A DNA stretch of 64,000 nt from Haemonchus contortus (taxonomy: Eukaryota > Nematoda > Chromadorea > Rhabditida > Trichostrongylidae): the NCBI GenBank assembly GCA_000469685.2, contig LS997567.1:15036200-15100199 (forward strand), given 5' to 3'. The notes beneath the pieces were generated by a model. That model saw only the letters and a program-made list of their open reading frames with translations. It was not told where the DNA came from and did not search any database. Of the stretch, positions 56,431 to 64,000 are shown piece after piece (position 1 is the first letter of the stretch; the number at the start of each line of letters is the position of its first letter). A program made the position numbers and the translations under genes.

Positions 56431-58802
56431 CATAGTACCAGGTTTCGTCCGATGCTATTTCTTCACGAAAAAGAAAAGGAAATCCTCGCAACTAGCCTTC
56501 TCAGGCAGCGATTTCCCGACAGGGACTTGTTCGCCGATAGGCTTCATAGTTTTGACAGTTTTCACAAAGACTTCGGGTTCATACAAGAATAAACAGCATT
56601 ATAAACGCAGCCCGGGCAGCGCTCGCAGCTATCAATGCCGCGGACGATGATCGCACACTCACTTGAAGGCATTCACCGTGGTTACACCCCTCTGGTACTT
56701 CCCCACGAATAAATGTTGCATTCCCCGACGTTTCGTTAGGGCAGGGTGGGCCCTAGGTCGCCACGTGATCCAAGGATTGTCGATTTCCTCAATTTGGTCT
56801 GGACCGGAGTTGTTCCTCTTACTCACTTTCCACAGAGTTAAACAGGAATGGAAATTCAGTCCGGCTTTCGACTCTTACAGTAATCCGGCACGTGTTAACA
56901 CGCAAATTTTTACCCGTCAATATACGACGCGTCGAAAAGGGGCTTTGGGCAAGGGCAGGGGGGTGGGTGGTGGGGTAAGCCAGGGGGTTACTGTGAGAGC
57001 CGAGTGCCGGACTGAATTTTCGTTTTATTTAGAGTTAAACGCTCAGTCACATCCTCGGAGTGTTGCCGTGGTCATACTCAGCTCTCTCCGAGCAGTTCAA
57101 CAGTATCGATGCGAATCTGACGGATCACGCATTTTTGACGTCTCCGTGTCAGTAAGTCCAACACAGGGGTCAATACATTTCATGAATTGATATCCTTGCA
57201 AACCTCACTTCAGACTCCACCAGTGATCGAGTCATCGATATTCTTCATGCCAACCAAGCGGTGGGTGCTAGTGGAGCAGTGTTCCGCCGCCCCATGTTGG
57301 CACCGCCTCACAAAGTACGTTACTCTGCGAAAGAGACTTTTATAGCCCTTCCTCTTTGGGAATTCCCAGCACTACCGTCATTGTGACCTTTATCTACATA
57401 CACATGCAGCGGTAGCCAATTTCACTGATAGGCAGTTATCTCTGGGTGATCTTCCCCTTATGAAGGTGGTGAGCCCTATATAGGATACGGCTGCGGCTGA
57501 AAACTTCATCCCAGACCCACAGATCTCAGTGAATACTTCTAACCCCTCGTGACAACTTTGAGAAATAGTTGCCCTCCGAGGATTTTGAGGACTGTGCACG
57601 CCTTAACGCTATAAACGATAACAGAATATCATATTGGTAGTCCCGACTCAATTTCCACCATGACCGATTACTAGAAGGAGAAATATAAAGTAGCGGATCG
57701 AAACGTCACTCGTACGCTTTAGCGTATGGTCAAAACAATGTTACTGTGCATGAACACCTAGTCCCTTTACGATTCGACAACACGCTGCGGTATTTCTAGA
57801 CCCTTTATACAATCTTCCGTAACAGTAATATACGGTAAGGAGCACAAAAACCCGGAGCAGCACTCTTCACCAGGCGCTTGACTCACGCACGTTATGTGTG
57901 CATTGGCAATATCCACCAATTAGCTCTGCAATATACGTGCCCTCCCTCCCCGAGCTCTCTCTCATGACGCATGTGCGTTGTGAGCCTTCTCCTTGCCGCA
58001 CCTGCAGTTTTAGTAGCTTCGTTGGTCACCACATTCAGGTCGCACCCATCGCCAGATAGCATCGCTTACAAAGAGGTCGTCGTAAGCGGTACGCGAGCGT
58101 GTCGTCTTCTTTTTCAGTGGTGCGCTCTCCTTCTACCGTCAACTCCTTCATTTTTGTCAATGTAAAGGCTAAATAATTAAGGGCGCTCAGCAATTCCTTA
58201 TATAATGAGGGCGAAGCGTCCTCAGTCGCCATCTTTTGCGATGACTAATCGGGGCAGGGGCTCCTTCACAGAATGCATGAATAATCACTTTTCACAGGGA
58301 AAGGATTAGCCACATTAAAGATAAATGAGTTGTCTCTACATCGTGCTCACCTCGGGCGACTCAGTTCAATTGCGCGATAAGAGTCATCATACTTTTGGCA
58401 ATCGGAACGGGCTTTTCTTTTTATGCAGTGAGATTCATCACTAATTATCGACGCCTCAATGCCACCATATCCAATTGTCGGTACGTTCAGTTCATCGTTA
58501 GCAGCGTCTCCTCGCGGCGTACCTACATGGAAGAACCTCCTGCAATTAGTCAAATTCATGTCATCGTTTAGCCTGTTCGAGTTTTCTTTTCGATATTTTC
58601 AACACTGACCATCTTTCTCTCGTGAGACAATCCCTTCTTCACATATAAGTGAGCCTCTCAAAGTCCGGGTCGGAGTTCCAGTAAACAAGAAGGTGTAATT
58701 CGCGCCGTGTAAGCGCTTCTCATGTTTCCGGAAAATCGAGGCATTGCCCTTTTGCGTTCAGTAGCTTAGCAGTATTGAAGAACGTTATTATCTTTCTGGC
58801 AA
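56431..58802. other. No recognised gene; one long open frame of doubtful meaning
   Basis: A 175-codon plus-strand frame at 56663-57190 is open, but it is rich in Arg, Gly and Val from GC-rich sequence and shows no motif I know. The rest is spacer with no supported feature. Confidence 0.4.
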
Positions 58803-59230
58803 GCAGATATTGGAAGCGTTGCACATCCGCGAAAGAAATCCAAAGCTAAACAACCGAAATGAATGCATTGCTATAACGAGTGAACTTCTGCCATTCATTC
58901 CCTTTTGTTTGCTTTAAGTTCACCGCGCTATTCTTATATCACGATCGTCGATGGTGTCTCATTAGTCCCTTATTGTTCACGGCATAGAGTGGGACGGCAA
59001 CGCTGGTGAAACCGCAGAAAGTTGGTTGCTTCGCTGGAATCTTTTGGTGTTCAAGTTTCTGGGAGTTGTTGCAACTGGCCTAGCGTGTTTGGGCGCTTGG
59101 TCGGGTAAGTCACAGGTCAGGAGCCCCGAACTACGTTCCGGTCCCTGAAGACGACGAGTTGTTCGAAACGTCGACCTGATAAAGCGGTTTCATCATAACA
59201 AACCGGTACGGCAAAACAGTGTAAAACTGT
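58803..59230 (+). mobile_element. Penelope-like element 3' fragment, lineage B
   Basis: Starts within the C-terminus of the PLE protein (ILEALHIRERNPKLNNRNEC, then ITSELLPF) and continues through the 3' untranslated region and hammerhead motif to GTACGGCAAAACA, colinear with 21430-21840 of PLE-B. It is a severely 5'-truncated insertion. Confidence 0.85.
59140..59176 (+). ncRNA. Compact hammerhead ribozyme motif, lineage B
   Basis: GGTC (stem I), C, CTGAAGA, one base, GACGAGTTGTTC as a weak stem II with two mismatches, GAAAC, GTC, GACC. The core boxes and the GUC cleavage site are intact, unlike the copy at 21760 where the first box base is changed, but stem II is weaker here. Confidence 0.68.
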
Positions 59231-60676
59231 TTCCACTGACCAGTGATTTCGTGAAATTGTCCATGCTGATCCATTCTGAGTCCACACTGGATAGAAGATA
59301 CTAGTATAATCCATCCAGATAGAGTGACTTTTATTAGACTAATCACTCAGGTTTGGGCAAGAATCAAGCGTCCGCACTGCTAGACTGATGCTGCTCTCTG
59401 AGATAGACTAGTGTGAGAATTATTCAATGTTTTGTGATCTTATGCGATACATTATCACAGGTGTACGAAGCAGGGTAGCAGGCCAGTGTGCGAGCACGCT
59501 CAAAAAATGTCTCTACACCCGTGACGGTGTAGCAAAGTGGCATTGCAATATTGGTTCGGTATGAGTCCTTCTAATACCTATATACACTGCTATTAATCGG
59601 CTATCAATCAAAGATTCGCGACGGATTAAGCCGTTCGCGACAGATGGAAGCTTTGCTCCTATACAGCAGAAATTGGTTCGAATCACCAGTTTTTGAAGTA
59701 CTCGCTAATTTTTCCATCTGTCCATTTTGCAAAATCAAGAAGCTTTGCACTAATTCAGAGGGTTGAATCACATCATATGCAAAACTATGCAGTGGGAAAA
59801 GGTCGATAAGGTTGTTTCCTTCAAATTTCTCAGCAGGCTTAGTTATCATCGATGCTAGATGGCTGGATTCCCTGACTGATCATCGAGCTTGTTGACCTCT
59901 CAATACAGATATCTATTGGCACATCGCCATCGCTTTTGCCACGTCTTCTCAAGAGCACACTTGGCGCCACAAACGTGGTGATATGTACTTGGTGCGTCAT
60001 GGATATGGTAGCACCTCTACGGCAGTCTTCAATTCCCTTGTTTAAAGGGTTCTCTTCAAATCTGTACCCTCTCTTAGGTTCGTGGTATCCCTTGGCTCAC
60101 ATATATGCTTTGTTGATCTCATTTCGCATATTTTCAAAAAAAATGATGGAACCTTGCAGTCATTCAGCAGCGCCTTTGCGACCATTTGGAGAGTTCACTT
60201 TTTGATCTCTCGTCATTCCTTGTATGACTGTCTCATGTATCGCGATGCGTGGACAGGTCAACGACCAGCCTAAAGACAGCCGCCTCGTCTAGAATTGCGA
60301 CCCCTTTTCCGAACGCAAGTTCTCGCAAATGATTAAGTACGAAATCGCGAAAAAAAACGAGCAGAATGACTGGCGAATTCAATGTATGTTCTACCTCGAT
60401 GAGAAAAGTCTTCCACGAGCAGATACAGTGGTATCCGAATAGGTTCCAAAAACTTGGTAGGCTGATTGACGAGACGTTCGAGAGGAAGCACAGATCCCGT
60501 GCCGTACTTTCACGCGACACGCGGGAAGGGCTGATCGTTTCCTCATCTATGAATGATGGTTTGAACTGGAATCTGTGCCAGAAGAGCAACATAGCTTTTT
60601 TTCGTCGAGAAAAGTATGAAAATTGATTATAACATACCAGGGAGACCTTTCTGAGAAGATGCTGCTTACCGGAGGA
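59231..60676. other. No recognised gene
   Basis: Open frames at 59604-59849 (minus), 60233-60748 (minus) and 60366-60626 (plus) show no recognisable motif. No repeat partner elsewhere in the window. Confidence 0.4.
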
Positions 60677-62052
60677 GGATCCCAAGTCGAAGTGGCCATT
60701 TGAAGTAAGACCTACACTGCTATGCGTGTTTTTGGATGCTGAGTTCAACTCTGCTCCCCAAATTTGCCGAGCGTTTCTCTGAACAGAGTTATGAGGGTGG
60801 TTTCAGGGAGCTTAACACGAGAAAACTTAAATTACACAGATGTTCCTCAGCTCTCGACGGCGGCTTGGTGCAGTGGTAAGCGTGACGCTTTATAGGCGAG
60901 AGGCTAGGAATCGGGTTTTTGGGGGACGGAATTTTCGCATTACATAGAATTTTCCCTTAAGGACTTGAAGATACTCTTATGGTGAGATTATCACGTTTTA
61001 TGACCTTTTAACGCCTTTGCTGATACTTCCTCCTACCTACCTACCTGTTACTGAGTGGGAGATTCCTCCGTGCGCAAAACTTGGAGGTCCGGGAAGGAAA
61101 ATGCATATGATGAGTAATGATGATGCTAAATTGGGTACGATGGTGCATAACAGCTTGGACTTACCAACACCGGCGCTGGTGATAGTGGACTCGAAGATCA
61201 GAAAGCTATTCAGTGCACCTTGAATCTACAAGAGCAGGTGAAGGGATTGACACCCTGCTCGAGGCTACTACGAGGCTAATGCGGCCCGAAAAAAACTTAT
61301 TTCTCATTTCCTTTAGAAAAAAATGGTTAAACGCCTCACCTCATATGAAATAGCTCATAATCTCAACTTTTGCGTGTACACACGAGACCCCATTCCTCGC
61401 TCACTGTCGCTTGTCCACTTTCAGTTCTGTCCGGCTAGATTTAGGAAACTTCTCTATATTCATGGTATGCCGCCGGCTACTTAAGCATTCATCCGGGGAG
61501 TTTTGGGACGCTTACACAATTCTGTTTCCCTTCTGATTTGGGGTTAGTAAGTGTAAAGCAATGAACTGTGACGGCGTTGCTCCCATTGTGAGAAGCTTCT
61601 TCGTTTCAAGCATTGCGTACTAGAGTATCACATTTGTTCATTTAAGTGACAAAAGTTGTTCTACTGTGAATATAGAGTGCATGGGCATACGAGTAAAAGT
61701 GATATTTACCGAGTGATATTTACCCATACGAGTGGGTAAACATCAGTAAAAGCATTAAAAGGTCATAAAACGTGATAAAAATTCTATCTAATGCAAAAAT
61801 CTCGTTCCCCAAAACCCGAACCCTAGCCTATCGCCATAAAGCGTCACGCTTACCACTACACCAATCCGCCGTTGCGAGGAGGAGAGCATCCATGTAATTT
61901 AAGTTTTCTCATGTTAAGCTCCCTGTAACCACCCTCATAACTCCGTTCAGAGAAACGCTTGGCAAATTTGGTAAGCAGATTCGAACTCAGCATCTAAAAA
62001 CACGTCGAGCAGTGTAGGTCTCATTTCAAATGGCCGCTTCGACTTGGGATCC
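60677..62052. repeat. Long palindromic repeat 3 with tRNA-like arms
   Basis: The left arm 60677-61024 and right arm 61742-62052 are inverted copies separated by a 717-bp spacer. Outer ends GGATCCCAAGTC/GACTTGGGATCC and inner ends TATCACGTTTTATGACCTTT with its complement define them. Each arm contains a box A-like TTGGTGCAGTGGTAAGCG (left, 60876) or its counterpart TTGGTGTAGTGGTAAGCG (right, minus strand), with a degenerate box B about 40 bp further. It could be two inverted SINE-like copies or one foldback element; the homology beyond the tRNA-like part favours the latter. Confidence 0.82.
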
Positions 62053-62560
62053 TTCCCTGGTTAGTAGGAAAGATTACTCCAAGGATACAATCCGGAAACA
62101 CTCGTGTCTCGCTCACGAGTGGAAAAAGATCAGGACCGGTGCTGAGGAGATGTTCGCAATTTTAGCCCTGCTTCCATACAGTTTAAAAGTTTCCCCATCC
62201 ACAACTCAGTGGATCCATGGGTATAGTGTACACTGGAGAGCAAAGTCTGCGCTCCAAAATACACCACTGCTGCTGCTTCTAGGAGATTGTTTAAAAAAAG
62301 CTGGGGCTGGAGTTTCTCAAGTCACTCTGCGTGCCGCCGTCGATGAGCGACTTTGAGCTACAATTATCACAGCACAGAGTTATATCACATGACGATACGT
62401 TCCTTTTGTTGATGTGATGCATAGTTAATAGCTCACATGAATTCACCATGTATCAATATGTATTGTGGTTCCTACACAACAATCATTTTGTTTACTATCA
62501 CCTAAACTTGGCATAGTATCGATGATAACTTAGGTGGTCCTCTGAAACCACGGCCAAGAT
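62053..62560. other. No recognisable gene
   Basis: Spacer between the palindrome and the last PLE; no supported feature. Confidence 0.45.
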
Positions 62561-62576
62561 GATACAATCTTTATTC

Positions 62577-62610
62577 AACTACGTTTCGGCCAGTCGCCTT
62601 CGTCAGAGTC
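62577..62610 (-). ncRNA. Compact hammerhead ribozyme motif, lineage C
   Basis: Minus strand: GACT (stem I), CTGACGA, A, GGC-loop-GCC (stem II), GAAAC, GTA, AGTT closing stem I with one G-T pair. CTGACGA is the standard CUGANGA with C at the free position, and GTA fits the GUH rule, so this copy may be more competent than the one at 26410 although its host element is decayed. Confidence 0.7.
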
Positions 62611-62949
62611 TGAAAGCTAAACACATTTGAGACTCATCCTGACCAAAGGACGTTCAGGTCTCAGCTTAATTAGGTGTGGCCTGTAGATATCTAGGAACGT
62701 ATTGCAAATCACAATAGGTAACCCACCTTAGATGTCAAAAGAAGACCGTTGACCCTCCTTTTTTAAATTGCGTATTTAGGCTACTCGCAGTGAGTGGACC
62801 CGAGTGTCCTGACCCTAACGCCGGTGGCAACCGAAAACCGCACCAGTCGAGGAACGGGGCAAGCTAGTTAGTAACAGCCAGACATTCACCTTTCCGATGC
62901 ATCTTCGTTTTTTTTAGCGCTGATCCAAAAAGTCTTTCGCGCTGAGGTC

Positions 62950-63850
62950 GTGGATTCCCGCATCAAGACCCTGATTGATACCCCAAACTCCACATCCTCG
63001 TGGTGGTGCCTTCTATGGTCTCTCATAGGAGTTCTATGCCTTGTTTTCTTCAGGCCATCTGGAATTTCCTTATCTCTGTATATTAGAGGTCATCCGGTTC
63101 CGCCTATGTATTCATCTCCACAGAAAATGCATGTGATCAAGCAGATCACATCTGACGTCATGCAATCTCCCATCTCCTGTTGAGACAGATCACACAATGG
63201 GGGGTCGTGCAGAACTGATCAAAGAGCCAGCCTTGGACTCGTAAAAGGGACTCCAACCACCCGGACCGTATCATCGAATCCGTACTTTCGCGAGGCCATT
63301 CTCACATCCCAACTGAGGTCGTTACGAAAGAAAGGCAAAAAGGCACCTCCTCCGAATTTTCAGTTGCTGACTCGTGTGGTTTTCGCTGGGTGGTCTGCCA
63401 GAGTGCTGGTCTCACAATGGATACACATCGGAGAGCCACTCTTCTAGCCAGCTCCACAGATTCTACTTGTCTCTGATCACCCGATGAGACCGCATTAGCA
63501 GTCCTGATCATCTTCGCCGTGATAGCCCGCTTGATTTTGTGTGGATGCGCCGACCTGAAATAGATTAAAATATTCTTGCTTGTGGTCTTCCTGTACCATT
63601 TTGTCCACAGGAACCCTCGCTCAAGCTGGATCTTCATGTTAAGAAACGGCTACCACCCGTTCTTAGGCTTCTCTCGTGTAAAGCATATATTGCCACCCTG
63701 GTTGTTCAGCAGTTCGAAGCACTAGCCCATTTCTCTTTCGCTTGAGCAAGCGACGAAGCAAATGTCTGCGTAACGATAGTAGAGAACAGGTCGGCGATCC
63801 AAAACGGGTTTTTCAATTTTCGACATGTGGGCAATGGCTTGCACTGGCAA
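62950..63850 (-). pseudogene. PLE-C-type RT / GIY-YIG protein, decayed
   Basis: Minus-strand frames give MSKIEKPVLDRRPVLYYRYA and DICFVACSSE: the RT box YIDD is YADI, so the second Asp is lost. After a stop, WYRKTTSKNILIYF follows in a 111-codon open frame (63302-63637). Then GDCMTSDVICLITCIFCGDE and YIGGTG mark the nuclease, with the Arg-Pro after TG replaced by a stop. Multiple lesions; inactive. Confidence 0.82.
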
Positions 63851-64000
63851 TGGCTTCTGAGAAGCCTTAGAATTCATCATAAGGTTGGATTTTTAGCAAA
63901 CAAGGCTTTCCTCTAGTCCCTTAACCTGATTGGTAAATTTTAGCACAAGTCATGACGAAGCGACAGTTTGCGGCGGAATAGTCTGTTGCGAGCGGATTAA

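Larger units (their letters stand above)
62561..64000 (-). mobile_element. Penelope-like retroelement, lineage C, decayed, runs off the window
   Basis: Minus-strand order from the right edge: RT, linker, GIY-YIG, untranslated region with hammerhead motif (62577-62610). The protein is closest to PLE-C (TREKPKNGW and WYRKTTSKNIL, SAHPHKIKRAI). The RT start lies beyond the window. Confidence 0.8.

Noticed and set aside
56663..57190. 175-codon frame as a gene
   Set aside because: No recognisable motif, Arg/Gly-rich from GC content, no repeat or homologue visible here.
60233..60748. 171-codon minus-strand frame as a gene
   Set aside because: An overlapping plus-strand frame is also open over part of it and neither shows a motif; I cannot support either.

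Overview
The window looks like a gene-poor, transposon-saturated stretch of a nematode genome, most likely a strongylid such as a hookworm. That assignment is an inference: the sequence is eukaryotic in style (non-coding AT-rich spacers, microsatellites, tRNA-derived SINEs), and the RTE, BEL/Pao, mariner and Penelope-like fragments resemble the families I know from that clade. I found no host protein gene, rRNA or convincing tRNA in 64 kb. Nearly every protein-like stretch is a decayed mobile-element fragment.

Layout, left to right. Three Tc1/mariner-superfamily elements lie head to tail, separated by (TA)n tracts (about 0.25-3.1 kb). A Penelope-like element (PLE lineage A) runs on the minus strand (3.55-5.5 kb). 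RTE, TIR-element, PLE and Merlin fragments follow (7.3-10.5 kb), then RTE and BEL/Pao remnants (12.7-14.5 kb), a mariner (16.3-17.3 kb), a divergent inverted pair of an unrecognised repeat (17.3-18.6 kb) and a SINE (19.2 kb). PLE lineage B (20.0-21.8 kb) sits inside a repeat block present on both its sides. PLE lineage C (22.7-26.5 kb) is the best preserved element: it has a 677-codon RT + GIY-YIG open frame and carries an inverted, 5'-truncated copy of its own 3' part at its head. From 26.6 to 33.2 kb come mariner, RTE, PLE-tail and SINE fragments and a short mariner with a TA target duplication.

The right half holds two SINE copies with target-site duplications (34.7 and 41.5 kb), a microsatellite-rich GC module (35.6-37.2 kb), three long palindromic repeats (38.2-39.2, 43.3-44.1 and 60.7-62.1 kb), a second copy of the 0.65-kb TIR element (44.3 kb), an RTE endonuclease fragment (45.1 kb), more BEL/Pao (42.1-43.0 and 47.3-49.4 kb) and a second 880-bp mariner derivative (49.8 kb). 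A gypsy-type RT scrap abuts a repeat present in four copies, two of them as 1.3-kb inverted arms (51-55.4 kb). Two more PLE fragments lie at 58.8 and 62.6-64 kb.

The most notable signal is a small structured RNA motif downstream of the coding region in each PLE with a preserved 3' end. It fits a compact hammerhead ribozyme with a CUGANGA box, stem II, GAAAC and a one-pair stem III. Lineages A, B and C carry different stem sequences that still pair, which is covariation visible by eye. The best-preserved PLE has two suspicious changes: a G at the predicted cleavage position, and a Thr where its own inverted partial copy keeps the Arg expected at the GIY-YIG catalytic position.
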